DNA of 64,000 nt from Plazaster borealis (lineage: Eukaryota > Echinodermata > Asteroidea > Forcipulatida > Labidiasteridae): assembly GCA_021014325.1 (NCBI GenBank), contig CM037469.1, positions 14,326,663-14,390,662 on the forward strand, in the 5' to 3' direction. The notes below the pieces were generated by a model that was given only the letters and a program-made list of their open reading frames with translations, made no database searches and was not told the DNA's origin. The position numbers were made by a program, and so were the translations under genes. This document shows, one piece after another, positions 35,801 to 50,800 of this stretch (positions are counted from its first letter, which is position 1; every line of letters starts with the position of its first letter).

Positions 35801-38800
35801 GTTACTACATGAGATTGAAGATTATATACAAATGTAAAATGGGTGTAATTGTGAAAAAAATGGCGAGTTCTGAAGTTTGCAAGATCCCAGCTCTTGATTG
35901 GGAAGAGGGGAGAGCTGGTTGCAAAGTCACAAAGGCCAGGTCCGAATTGGTGGCCAAGGCTACAGCTACAGCTGGATCACCGCGTCATCATGCATTGAAG
36001 TACATGACATCCTTAGCAACACCTTTAGCAACAGTCGTAGCCATAGCCGTAGCTACCAATTCGGAAACGGCCTTACTCTAGAAGAACACCTGAGTTCAAT
36101 GTTAGAAGTCCAACCCAAACATAAACTCATCAAGTACAAATATATGCTGATTAAATTGCCTACAATACCAGCACAGTCACTCTCACCTTGGTAATGTATT
36201 CCTGTGGGGACAGACTGAATGTTGGGAGGTCAGCTGCAAGCATACCGCCCTCTGCTCTCCAAACCTGTAAACAATCAAATTGCAGTTCATGATTGTTACA
36301 GAAATGAAAAACCTTTCAAGTAGATTAGATTCTGTACTGTTTACTTCCTCGTAAACGTCATAGGATTGATGGGCTTTCGAGTCACAGTGGTTAGGTTCAC
36401 TTTTATTAATCCTGGCCATCTTAGAATGGGCTTGTCCTGTCTGATTTTATAGTTGTCTTGCTTTGATTTGTCAGTGTTCTGTTTCCATTTCATCATTGGA
36501 TTACAATTGTTCTAGGTGTCACATGATTTTTAAGTTTAGATTCGTTGTTTCTTGTACTGACTGTTATATTTTTCGGTAGTATTGTATCTTGTACTGTTTG
36601 TTGGAATCTTGGCCGAATAAATAATAATAATAATAATAATAACCTTCAAATAGTTTTAGTAGTTATCCCGACCAAACTAATCCCTGAAATCCTTTCATTC
36701 ATTTCATTCCAACGGCTTCCACCGGACAATTGTGTTGGCTTTCCAAATGTTCCTTTCCAGCATGCAGTTGCTTATGTCCTCATAGGTCAGGTTGGAGTCT
36801 TCACATAGTTGGTTGATGTATGTTTTGTTTGGCCTTCCTCTGCTCCTCTTTCCGTGTGGTGGTTGCCAGAGCACCAAATCTTACACCACTTGATCTGTAC
36901 TTCTCTTGCAATGTCCGGCAAATTCAAGTCTCCTCTTTCTGATTTATGTAGTGATTTTAGGTAGTTTTTTTTTGAAATCCTTTACCATCTATTATTTGCC
37001 CAAGTTTGATTAAGTAAAGTATTGCACAGCCAAACCATGTTGGCATGGCACAAGGCACACCAGTCCTATTAGTATTTGGTTTCTTAGTCGTAATTGTGCC
37101 GTTGGATTCATGAGGGTTTCTGCAATCATGAGAACAAGTTTTTAAATTCTAGACTGATTATAAGACCAACTTACCTCCATGGTTGATATCTGGGACAGCT
37201 GGGCTTCTAACTGATGGAATACAATACTGAATGTGAACTTGTGAGCATGTTCGTTGACCTTCTGCATACCGTCCATGACCTCTTTCATTAGTGATACTTT
37301 GTCTACATTGGACAAAAAGACCAGACAATCGAAATGAAACACTTTGATGAACTTCATTATTCCCAAAACACTTAATGGTGGCTTCTAACCGTGGAAGTGT
37401 TACCTATAGACCAATTTATCGGTGCTTGGAATCACAGATCTCAACTGTTTGAGCCAAGAATGGCTACAGTGGGTAATCAACGAATCCTTACTTCATGTCG
37501 GATGACATGTACATTCGCCAAATTCTTCTGAACTGACTTACGATGGACCGTTCATGCTGGCAGTCGGATGGCTAGCGGAAATATCCACCCGGACTTTCCA
37601 CCTTGTGGCGTGCACAGGCATGCACCTACTGTGATAAACTTCATTTCACATGTACAGAGAGGGACACCAGGTATTGGAAAACATGCCTCGTAATATCCCT
37701 TTTCCACGAGTTATTGTTGTCTTTCATTTGTCAAGTCAGGGTTTCACTGTGGCTATGATATTTTCAAAGGAAAAAGATTACTCAAGAAGCTCCAAAAAAA
37801 TCCCAAAAATAATACCACTGATGGGCACAGAAATATTTTCAAAATACCAGCCTGGTTAAGTGGTTAATACTTACCGGCCAGAAACCGTATAAAATGCATG
37901 GTATCATTTTACGATGGACTTTCGACAATTATGGATTATTCTAACCTTGTTTAAGTTTGAGAATGAGATCAACAAAGACTGCATGTTGGATAGGATCCTC
38001 CTTGACCAAGTAATTGTAGTCCTTGAATGGATTATCAGATGCTGATCTGTAATTAAGAAAACAATAAGAAAACAATAAGAAAACAAAACAATAAGAGAAC
38101 AATGAGAGAACAATAAGAAAACAACAACAAAACATAAGAAACTGCATCAGACTCAAATTCTTATGACTGAGTCATCGGAGTGTGGGTCCGATTCCCGGTC
38201 ATGACACTCGTGTCCTTGAGCAAGGCACTTATCCATAATTGCTTCCCTTAACCCAGGTGTATAAATGGGAACCTTAGAGGGATGGCACAGTATTGTGTCA
38301 AATAAACCACTTAGCGCTAACTTAAGTAGCTTGGGGTTGTATGCTCCCTAGGGAGTTGAGAAAGTTAGAGGAAGGTCTTAAAATATGCCTGATGAACAAT
38401 AATGTTGTAAAGTGCCTTGATCTAGCTACTAGGATATGTGCGCTATATAAGATATAAGTGTTATTTTTAAAACCATAAAAAAATGCTAATATAATTATAC
38501 CAAATCAACCGTTGGAGTGAAAAAAAATGTGCAAACAAATTGGCAGGCCAATGTTTTTGGGGGAATGGAAGTTGAATCATTTGACCCTTAGACATCCACA
38601 GAACACCACTACTACAACGGGGCACCCAATGAGTAACTACGAAAGTTAAGTTACTTTGTCTGATTTGTTCTTTGCGTGTACATATTGTATTTTCGTATTC
38701 TAATGCTAGTCTTTTATTGTTCGTTGTACTTTGTGCGTACATATTGTAAAATACATGTTTGTTATTTTCCTATTGCCAGTGGAAATCAAATTTCCATATT

Positions 38801-41800
38801 TTTAAATGTGGACAATAAATGATCTAATCTAATCTAATCTAATCTAATCTAATCTAATCCTTACGTGATACTGATATTTGTGATCATGGTCGGTGAGAAC
38901 GCTTCCGCAACATGACTTGTAGCTGTGTTCAGAATGGATCCAATTAACTCCATCTCAAACTCCTCACTCTGTAGGAACAATTCACCTAAAAATGAAAATG
39001 AAAATCCTGATCAATGCATGGTCAATACGTAGAGATATAATGAAGGTCATCTTCAGGTCATGTTAAGGTCGCACAGGGTCATGTACAACATGTCTGTATA
39101 ATCTTGAGAGCACGCTGGAACTTGCTCTCAGGGTCATTTTCAGGTCATATTAAGGGTCACACAGGGTCATGTAGAGCATGTCTGTATAATCCTGACAGCA
39201 TGCTGGAACGTGCTCTGAAGGTCATCTTCAGATCATGTTAAGGTCACATACCACATGTATGATCTTGAGAGCATGCTTGAACTTGCTCTCAAGGTCATCT
39301 TCAGCTCATATTAAGGTCACACAGGGTCATGTACCACATGTCTGTATAGACGATGTGACCTCTGTTTACATTCAAACCGCCCTCTGTTGACAAAACACTG
39401 TCCAAGTCATGTTTCCGCCCGGGCAAGAAGACGCATACTCATGGTAACATTGCGTGTCCTTTATAGCTGGCTGTCAGTACACAAAGGTTTTGCCTGGCGA
39501 CATGCGCGCGCATCATGTTATTGTTTTTGAATGACGTCAGAGGCCACATCGTCTATAATCTTGAGAGCATGCTGGAACTTGCTCTCAAGGTCATCTTCAG
39601 GTCGTGTTAAGGTCACACAAGGTCATGTTCAGCATGTCTGTATAATCCTAACAGCTTGCTGGAACTTGCTCTCAAGGTCATCTTCGGGTCGTGTTAAGGT
39701 CACACAAGGTCATGTTCAGCATGTCTGTATAATCCTAACAGCATGCTGGAACTTGCTCTCAAGGTCATCTTCAGGTCATGTCAAGGTCACATACCACATG
39801 TATGTATAATCTTGAGAGCATGCTAGAACTTGCTCTCAAGGTCATCTTCAGGTCATGTTAAGGTCGCACAGGGTCACGTACCACATGTCTGTATAATCTT
39901 GAGAGCATGCTGGAACTTGCTCCAATCCTCTCCCAGCTCAGCGTGTGAGGGCGCTGTACTATCCAGCCCACCGGAAGCATGTAAGGTCACCAAGGCTGTG
40001 TGGAATTTCTGACAGTAGCTGTGAAACATTGCCTGGTGATAAAATGGTTAGAATTGATAGATTTGTGATAAGATAATGGTCAATGATCAGTTAAAGGGTC
40101 TGTGTACGTTTGGTAATGGCTCTGAAAATTAATGGCAATAAAAATTTACTTGGTAAGAAGTACAACACTACAGCTTTGGATGGTATAATGCATTTTGAGA
40201 AAATGTTCATTATCCTCTCCGTTCTGCTGGCTCGACCCGACTCGTTGTACCTAAATCTCGTACCCACCCACTATGGTGACCGTACATTCTTATGGAACTA
40301 GCTACCCAACGACATCAGAAACACTCACTCTCTCAACATATTTCAAACTCATATCAAGAAACTTCTGTTTATACTGCAAGTTATTAACATTCCTGTTTTG
40401 GTGTGATTTTCTGTAGAGAGCTTGATACTTTGTAGTATCTTTTCTGTAGCGCCTTGAGTAATATTTTATTAGAAAGTGTGCTTTATAAGTTTGTATTTGT
40501 ATTATTACTATAACCCAGACTTACCTTTAAGGCTTCTAGAAGGCCAACACAACCACATCCATCGGTTAGACCAATACATCTATCAACAGCCTATAAAAAT
40601 ACACATCATGGAAATGAGTGGAATAGTAAAACATTGAATGTCAGACATGTGTTCTTGCGCTCTGGTGCCTTTACTGGACCTTTTGTTTTTTTAAAGGACA
40701 GTTGCTTTGCTCATAGGAGTCTTCTGAAGATTATTTCTGGTTTGTAATTATTACTATCACATGAGAAATTGAAACAGGTCACCCATAGGCCAAAATCGCT
40801 TCAATGTACCAAGTTAAAAGAGAAAAGGCATTAAAATATTAAAAAGTTAAAATTTAAAAAATACAACAAGTGGCTTTAGCAATACATAGCAAATTGAAAA
40901 AAAGTCAACTTAAAAGACTAGAAAATTAAAAAAACGAGGAGCGAGCGAGGAGCAAGATAGTAACAGTTATAAGAATTGAAATTGTGGTGTGTCATGGCCA
41001 AACTGTTGAGAGCTCACTGGACTCAAGCTCTGGTGTTTCTGATCAGCAGAGTGTGGGTTCGAGTCCTGGTCGTGGCACTTGTATCCTTGAGCAAGAAACT
41101 TTACCATAATTGCTTTGTCCTTCGGATGTGATATTAAGCCGTAGGTACTAGGATTGGTAGTGCACGCAAAAGAGCTCAGAACACTTTAGGTGATCCCTCT
41201 CCTGCCACTTCCCAGGTTGTATCGAAAACTTGGGTGTGATCCCTGGCTATACGGCAGTTACAGGTTGAATGGCTTCTGAATGGCACCCCAAACAAATATT
41301 GACAAAATAGGGAGACCGCCAACATTAGGACTAGATGGCTCAGTTGTTAGAGCGTCGGCCCGTTAATCCGGAGCTCGCAGGTTCAAATCCTGCTCTAGTC
41401 AAATTTTCTTTGTTCAACCCAAAATAAATAAAAACATTCCCCTGTGGTTTTTTACATGATATTCTTACTATTTAATCAACTGAAGAACAGAAGGCCTCTG
41501 TAAGATTTTGAAAAAGTTGAGTTTTGTTTACAACCTTTGTCCCAAAAAATATAATCTCATGAGAAATGTGGCCACTGCAGGCAACTTAAAGTTAACTCAT
41601 GGTATAATGCCAAAGACAAAGATCTTTTGGTATTTTCTCACCTCGTGGGCGATTTTGAAGACTTTACTTGTTGAGTTTGACAACAGCTGAGCACAGTCTA
41701 TCAGGTCTCTCTTCTCCTACAAGAAATCAAAACAAAATTTAAATCGATTATTTATTTATTTATTGATTTCATCTTATTTAACCAGGGTAGCCCCATCACT

Positions 41801-44800
41801 TATCAAAGAACTGTTCTCCCTGGGTTAGACAACATTACAACATTATCAGGCCTTTCATCCTTAAGAGGGCAAGGCCATTTTCATTTTGCAAAGGGCACTT
41901 CCATTGGAAAATCTGAAAGTCTATTGGAAATTTCTGAAGGGGCACCAAGGCCAAGACCAGGGGCAAAAGGCCATGGCCGCCGTGGCCTCCGTGTAATTAC
42001 AGGCCCGTCAAATAATTAAACACAACCATTTTTTTTTACAATTGTAGCATTTTGTAAGTCTTTATAATCATTATTATCAGTAAACCTCAAAACATTAGTT
42101 TAACAAAATGTTTTTTTGATTCACCTCTCTCCAATGTAAAATGGCTCTCACAACCACTTAAGCTTTGAAAATGGCCAGTCAGACCAGGCAGCTTGTTAAT
42201 ATTTTAACATACCATTTTAATAGAGCTAACTTCCTGCAGCATGTATTCTCTCTCAAGGCGACCATATTGCAAAAGATAAGGATTATAGGGAGCATGGATA
42301 GCATTCACCAAGTCATGGAAATGTGCGCCAGAGACGGAACCTGATTGGAGCAAAAATGGGCGGGAAATAAAACTAACAAATTGAAGAAATTTGCTAATTG
42401 AGAAAACAAACTTAGAATATTGCTGTTCTCTCACTTTACAAGTTAAGCAAGATTCAAACTCTGAATTTAAAATATATTTTGCTAAATAAATACTTTCAAG
42501 GGATCAGGTTGGCTCAGTGGTTTCTTTCCCTGCCGTTCACCTCTGTGGACCCCAGTTCGAATCCCACCTCAGACCTGGAGCCTTGCATATGGATTGGGTT
42601 TTCAGTCCCTACCTGATTGTGTGGGTTTTCCCCCTTTGGGGTTTTTCCTCCCACATTTAAAACTGAACATTTCTTTTTGTTTCCAGTTCATCCTGTTATT
42701 GACGTTAATTGTGCTGTTGGATGTGAAATACAATAAACTACAATGTAATTAATAAATAAATAAATTAAATTTCAGGTATGACTTAAACATGTCTTTCTTT
42801 GTTTTCCTTATATTTCCCTTACCTGCTGTCTCAAGAATAGCACTTTCTAGATTTTTGATGAATCTTATAACGATCTGGAAAAAGAATGATTTGAAATCAC
42901 CGTCATCATCATCATCATGTTTATTTATATCTAGTATTTCCAGACGTCGAGTGGCCAGAACTCTGAAGAGTCGACCATGGTTCAATATTCTCTTTTTAAT
43001 GCTTTTCTTTTCAAATTCATCGACATTGTTCATTGCTCAGTACCCTGCTTTTGAATGTTGGTTTCCTTCCGGGTTTGTTGTTTAATTGTCAATATCTTTG
43101 TTCGTAGGTGCCAGTCAGAAGCGATACAGCCTGTGTCTGCCATGTAGCCAGGGATCACACCAAAGTAAGAATACACGTCAGTCACAGGTTAAATGGCTTC
43201 TCGACTGGCACCTACGAACAAAGATAGTAACAAAATAGGGAGACTGCCGACATTAGGGCTAGATAGCTCAGTTGGTAGAGCACTGGCACGTGAATCCAGA
43301 GGTCGCAGGTTCAAATCCTGCTCGTCGATTTTTATTGTTCAACCCAAAAATTATTTAAAATGTACCCAGTTTCCCTTGTGGCTTATTACTTGCTTTAAAG
43401 ACAACATGATATCACAAAATACCTGTCTGAGTTCCAGCAAGCTTGGTAGAGTATTGTCTTGTAGTGCAGTGTCCATACAAGCTGGTAGCGAAGGCTGTAA
43501 ACCAGACAACGTCTGCGTCAGTAACTGACTCACAACTCTGACAGCCTCTGGAAATACCTGCTCACACCACTGAATCTATCAACAACGAACCATCGGAGGG
43601 TAAAATATAAATTGTAATCTTTGTATCTTGTCAGAATGTGCCAAGTAGTAATGGCCCTGTTAGTCAATTTAAAGCTGTGTACATCAAGTTTGAGATTTCA
43701 ATATGGCCGACGTGATTGAAGCCTTAGGCCACTTAAAAATAAAAATTGTTGATCGTCCCCGCCCAACCCTACGAAACCCCCCCCCCCCAGTGTTTTCATT
43801 TTTTTTTACATTTTTTTTTAATCATAAAAAAATGGTATTTTCAATGATCTTTTCAGTCAAATATTGCTCCCAAATTTTGCAACTGATATTTTTTTTAAAA
43901 ATCTATAGGTTGGAAAAGATGTTTGAAGACAGGTTATTCATGTTGGAAAAACAACAACAATTCTTCAAATATTTACATAGGCTACACTGCGTTTTAGTTT
44001 TTGAAAATGTTTACAGAAAATGTCTTCTAGGAGTTAAATGGGTTTAACCAAACAATTAAAACATCAAACCCTCTGTTTTATAGTGATTGTGATGATTTCT
44101 TTCTTCTTTATTTCATATTTTGCCTCGTCAAAAAATCTATAAAACAAAACAAAAACCCCCCCAAAAAAATCCCACCCCCCAAAAAAGGACGATCAAGAAT
44201 TTTTTGTTTATCTGGCCTAATAAAGGTCCTCGGTAATGGGTGCCAGTTGTCTGTCACTTCGTTTGACTACGATTATTTAACAAGCTTTCACATGACTTCT
44301 TAAAACACACATTTACCAGCGTCCCTTGTTTTGTTTTGGGGTTTGTTTGGGGGTTTTTTGGGGGGGAAAGGTCATGATTGTTCATTCACTGAACACTTTC
44401 TTCTACTACTGACACATTCTGTGCATGAGAATAATGATATCGCCAAAGCACAGGTCCAAGGTTATGGCACAGTAATCAGACTCGTACCTCTTTATGCCAT
44501 GTTGATAGCAACGTATCGTAGAACGTTGGCAACCATTCTGCCAGTGGCTTATCCAGATTATCTCCCTGTAGAGTCTGCCATTGCTGTAACAGCGAACTCT
44601 GAAATACAATCAGCCAAAAGATCGTGCAAGTCTTGCGCGTATCCAAACAATATTGGGACCACTATGGTCCCACGTACATTGCGTTTACGAGTGAAGGACA
44701 AAAACTCACGTACTTTAAAAGGTCCCAATGTTCGAATACACACAAGACTTTCACAGTCTATACCATCCTAGTTAGTACTTTTTACACAGTGACATGTAAG

Positions 44801-47800
44801 ACGAAGAAATTAAAAACCGGCCGTCTGTGAACCGTTTTAAAGCCTCCTTCAAAAGAGTCTTTATCTCTCAGTTTGTCATATAGCTTTCTTTCCATTAGCT
44901 GCTTTGTGATGGTACATCATTGTTTGGTCCTTTTCAAAACATCATTTACTCCATTCTAGTTAATTAAGCATTGTTCTTGTTGTTTGTAAGTTGTTTTGTT
45001 CATTTCTGTACATGTTTGTCTTGCTCTGTCTGTCCACAGGCTGATTACTACAAACCTTGGCTTATCAAATCAGCCTCCATACTGTCTCTGTTTGTCCGTT
45101 TGTCTTGTCTCTGTCTGTCCACAGGCTGATTACTACAAGCCTCGGCTTATTAAATCAGCCTCCATACTGTCTCTGTTTGTCTGTTTGTCCGTTTGTCTTG
45201 TCTCTGTCTGTCCACAGGCTGATTACTACAAGCCTCGGCTTATCAAATCGGCCTCTATACTCTTTCCTTTGTTTGCTTTTTCAAGCCTATAATAACTCCG
45301 TCTATTCTGTTCATTATAACCTGGTATATCGTATCACTTTGTTGAAGACAGTATGGAAATAAATGTATATTGATTGATTGGTTGAGCCTTCCCCATCAAA
45401 CAAATAGTCAGTATATTAAGAAAAACAGTTTCATCCATCAGTGATTTCAATTTCGCTGAAACTGGGCCACAATCATGATTATTAGTACAACACTATTTTA
45501 ATCTAAGGCCGTATCCCAATTGGCTGCTACGGCTACTTCTACGACTGTTGCTAAGGGTGTTGCTAAGGACGTCCTATACTTCAACGCATCATGACGCGAC
45601 AATCTAGCCGTAGCCGTAGCTGTAGCCACCAATTCAGACGCGGCCTAACTCTTACCTTATGACATTTGAAATAATAATTGTACAGCTGTGGAAGCCTATT
45701 GATGTCCAGGAAGATTTTCACATAGGTCTGAGCAGAATCTGGGGAAAAAAACAAGAAAAGTCGTGTTTGGTAAACACAAATGCCCCGCAAGCCTGTCCAA
45801 TTCTTGACATATGACCTTGGTGGTCCAAAAACGATAGGCTTCTTGGGTATCCCAAGACCAATCCACAAACCAAGTTTGGAAATAATATGCCAAGTCCTTC
45901 TAGAGTTATCGCTCAGACAACATTTCTTTTGTTTAAGCCATAATAACCTTGACATTTGGTCTAGGAGTAGGGGGTCCAAACAAAATCGGCTTCTGAGGGA
46001 TCTCAAAACCGATCCACAAACCAAGTTTGGAGTTGATATGCCAAGTCCTTTTTGAGTTAACGTCTGGACAATGATTGCACAAACGCACACAACTAACACC
46101 TGCAAACATGGACCTCCTATTGTCCCTCTTTTGTTTGTAACTTTTTGGCAACAGCTCCCATTGGTTTTGTACACTCTTTCCAACTGAGGACCTTCACCCA
46201 ACCAGGGACCCTATTGTACTCTTATGTTGTAGGTCTCCGGTTTGAATGTGTACATCTAGTCACCCATCAGAACTTGCTCCATAATGGCTCTTTATGAATG
46301 TGTGATGTCATGTGTTACACCATGTAATGGTTCTTTAAATTCTTTTCCTTATTTCTGCACCTGTAAATAGTGCACTTTTCTCTTTTCTTTGGCACCTTAT
46401 CCACCTGACTGTTGACGTCACTTTCCACAACATCCCAGTTTAGCCCAAATTGGGCTGCAAAGGGATTATACAACCAAGTACCAAGTACCAGATTTTAGTC
46501 TTTACTCACAAACTCATGGAGTGGCAAAACTCATCAATGGAACCCAAATCATCATACTGGGTTCTTATATAGCGCTTTATTACACCCCTAGAGGCGTATC
46601 AAAGCGCTCAGTATTTTTTTCCTGCAAGGTATGCGGAGCTACGTTTTGAAGAATGAGATTTATTCCTTTACATAGCACCATGTAATGGTTTACAAGGTGA
46701 TGTGGCGCAATATGCTGCTGATCAAACCAGGAACACCAGGGCAAACCCCTTCTCTTTACAATAAGTACACTGAGTTCTTTTTATGTGCATTACATTGGAC
46801 CTACAGCTTTACGTCCCATCCGAAGGACACAGCAATGATGGTTAAGTGTCTTGCTTAAGGACACAAGTGTCACGACCGGGACTCGAACCCACACTCTGCT
46901 GATCAGAAACACCAGAGCTTGAGTCCGGTGTTCTTATCCGCTCGGCCACGACACGCCATAAATCAAAACATTTCTAGTTGTTGACTCACCAAGAGAATGA
47001 GTATTAAAGGCGTTCACGAGTTGTGGACTCAGCATGGCCTCGAGACGATTCTTGAGTGTCTCAAGATGTTGACATCGCTCCTCGTAATCTCCGCAGTGAG
47101 CCAACATACTCTAAATATAAAGCAACGAGTATGAAAATTGATATAATTCATGGGCATAACCTCTAATATAGAGTGATAGATAAGATACATTTTTATGTTT
47201 TTTGAGGCATTGCATGGTGAGGTATCAATGTATATTCGGTTTGCGGTAACACCATGTGTATATCTACTTTGCTGTGTAGATTTCTTTCTGATGAAATAGA
47301 ATTAGCTGTTGCAAACTGCTTACCAACCAAAATGACCTATGGTAATGCAAAAAATAGTTAGTGGCCTGACGTTTCGACCCTAGCAGAGTCTTTCTCGAAG
47401 ATTTCTAGATTTCTTTCTTTGAGAACTTGTCTACACTTTTTATTCTACTACCACGGAGTAGATTTCAGAATTTGGGAGACTACCAAGTTCTGAAAAGAAC
47501 TGTCCTACTTATAATAACTACTACCTGGGCGGAAGGTAGGAAATTCGGCCGGGACTACTACTTTCACTTAGTGGATCGAGGGGACTTCTCGTTATTAACT
47601 TCACTGCCGCGGAGTGAGTTCTTGATTGGTCTCATCGTTTCGACTAGCTTGCTCTAGTCATCGTCGGGAGATACAGTTAATTTGTTTAAAGTAAACTTAC
47701 AAGACTGTGCTGCATCGCCATCAGCTTGTCTGCAATCTGCAGAAGGAGAAAAAAAGACAAACAGACAGTGAACACAACATCTGATTGCCTGTCGTTAACA

Positions 47801-50800
47801 TTGGGGATGTTACAACGAGAAAGGAAGGAAAATAACATAGCTTTTTAGAAAACTCACTGCTTGGGTGTTTTTACTCTGGAAGACCTCGTCTACATCCGCC
47901 ATGAGTGTGGTCCAATTATCGGCTTCCTGACGAAATTGGTGAAAGAGAAACAGTTCTTAAGCGTTTTGATTGAAGAAACGTCAAACAAAGATATACAATT
48001 AAAAAAATTGATTCTTGTATCTTCATCAGCATCATTTTGATTCTTTTATAATAGTAATGTAAATCCAGGCACTTATCTAGCATTCCTTACGCAAAAAGGT
48101 ATCACAACGCTTTACAACAAATAATACAACAATCAACAATACAAAAGAAATGATAATGTAATAAATAGCATAAGGAAAATAAGTCTGCAAAAGGTGAGTT
48201 TTAAGCAATGTTTTGAATTCAGTAAGTGAAATGGCATGACGTATTTGATAAGGAAAATTGTTCCAAACATTTGAAGCAGCTGCATAAAAACCTTTGGAAG
48301 ATGAAGAGTATCTGGTTTGAGGTTTTGTGAGAATCCTTGTGTCTGAGCTGGAACGGGTCGTGCGATTAGGGTGGTATGGAGTGATAAGTTCAGTGAGGTA
48401 AGGAGGAGCACTTTCATTCAAACACTTATACGTGATGCTTAACAACTTGAAGATGATACGTTCTTAAATAGGAAGCCAGTGGAGTTGTTGAAGGAGGGGG
48501 TGGGACGTGGTAAGATTTTCGTTGCCATAAAGATTAATTTGGCTGCACTGTTCTGGAGTATGATGGCTTTGCTGGACAATCCAGGAGTATTTTTCAAGAC
48601 ATTTATTTTCCACTCCAACAGAGAATCATCATAACAATAACAAAGAACAGTAAGAGGATAATAGGAAATGGGAGCATAGCCAGAAAAGCGAAAGCTAGTG
48701 GTAGGTATGCCCGGACAATCAAAAAAACCAATGGACTAACATTAATAAGTACAGTGCGAGTAGGTTCGATATTTTAACTAAGACAGAAAAGACTCTTTGT
48801 GAATTAAAGTGGCTACAGAGGGATGCAACTTATAACAATACATAGGACAAGGCATGAGGGTTCAATTAACAATAACACAGCGTATACAGGTGAAATAGAA
48901 AAAACGCAATGAGGTGAAATCTAAGAGAAAGCTCCGTGGATTACAGGAGATTTTGAACAATATGTGTATTGAAAGGCAACTGTGTTCCTCCAAGAAGTCA
49001 CATTAGCGATTAACTGGAGATTATTCCAGTTGCAAGGACCAGACCATACTGTGTTGAAATGCGGCTTTTCTCCACAGAGGAGAGAGCTTCCATAGTCTAA
49101 ACGAGATGTGAAAAGAGCACGAACAGCGTGGTGACATGTTGTTTTTTATTCTTACCTGCAGAGCATCAGATGCTGCCTTCATCCGAGACTTAATCGCATC
49201 AAGATCTAAAAGCATCTTCATTGACTGAGAGGTATCTTCTTCAACCTTGACAAGAAAATGACAAAATAAAAATATCCCTCATCAGTCCAAGAAGATTGAT
49301 TATTGCATCAGGATTTAAAATGTTACAATATTACGATGTTAGGGACTCTAAATTCCCTTGATGCTTTATGTGGTGGCGTGTCGTGGCTGAGCGGTTAAGA
49401 GCACCGGACTCAAGCTGTGGTGTTTCTGATCAGCTGAGTGTGGGTTCAAGTCCAGGTCTTGACACTTGTGTTCTTAAGCAAGGCACTTAACCAGTCTTCG
49501 TCCTTCGAATGGGTCGTAAAACCATCAGTCCCATGAGTTGAATTAAAAACTACCAAATCAGGGTTTGCCTTTAACTTTTTTAGTGACAGGTCAGCAGGAC
49601 TAGTTTGTCATTTCACTGGTCTGTCAGCTTTTTCATAAGCCCATAATCCATACAAAATATGGCTTCTTTTCAACACTGAACTAGCCAGCAGGACCACTTG
49701 GAGAGAATTGTGACTGGTCCTCAGGTGTTTTAACTGGCATTTGGCCAGCGGACCACTGTTAAGCGGTCCTACTACTTGCCGTCAACTCGTCGACTTGCCG
49801 TCAACTCGCCGTCAACTCATTTTCGTGCCGTCAACTCATTAAATATACATCAAAAATTTATAAATGGGGCATGGAAGTGTTAAGTCTGGGCTAAACTACA
49901 TATTTCCTATGGTTTTCGGTAAAATTTCATTTACAAAAACGATTTTGTGTTGATAAATAAATAGTACCAATCATTGACATCTTGGGCCAAGACTAATCCA
50001 TATGCAGGAAAAGCGCCCTCAGTTGCCATGTTGTGCAAGCGAGATAATTTTTTCACAGGAAAAAAACTAAATTTTTATTCCGAAATGTAACCTAAAACTT
50101 ATGAGAATTCTCTTTTAGCTAATACTTTACAGTTCTATGCTTCTTTTGTGGATTTTAAATGTATATTGGAGGAGTTGACGGCGAGTTGACGGCACAAGTG
50201 AGTTGACGGCGAATTGACGGCAAGTAGTAGGACCCCTGTTAAGGGAGAATGCTGTCAATGCACATAGAAGAACCCAGTACACTTATTGCCTAGACAAGGG
50301 GTTTGCCCCAGTGTTTCTGGCATCCAATGCGCTTATGCCTCATCTAGTAGCTGAACAGGCTTTGATTAGAATCATCATAGAAGTAGAAGTCTTGATACCT
50401 TCTTAATATCTTCCTTAACCAGCTGCATTTGTTCCTTGAGAAACGTGGCCTCCTGTTTGACGGACTCTACCTCCCTTAACACACGAGGAATATTCTGAAC
50501 AGCTTGCTGACTCGTCTCCTCTAAGGAATGATTCACCTCCTACGTAAGAGAGAGAAAAAGAAGGAACAACTTTACTTTCAGTCTGACATTGTTGGTAATT
50601 AATCTCCAAGTCTTTTACTGTCCTGTCTCAAGAATCTTACAAATCAAACATTAATATATTATTATATATTTCTGGTAATGAAACCAAGGATACCTCATAA
50701 GTGAACTTAATCACTGTAGCTCACAAGCCCGAGAAAACCTGTCAACAATGGGTGCTTGCTATGTGAACCAGAAACACCGGGGTTGACCCCTACTCTTCCA

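Noticed and set aside
39531..40012. 92- and 60-codon + strand repeat frames
   Set aside because: Antisense read-out of the 87-bp minisatellite and COG7 exon 16.
44331..44771. 146-codon + strand frame
   Set aside because: Antisense to COG7 exon 10, whose - strand frame and splice signals match the known protein.
45581..46201. 206-codon - strand frame
   Set aside because: Reads a two-unit intronic repeat straight into COG7 exon 9; only the exon part ([15 protein letters not shown]..) is coding.
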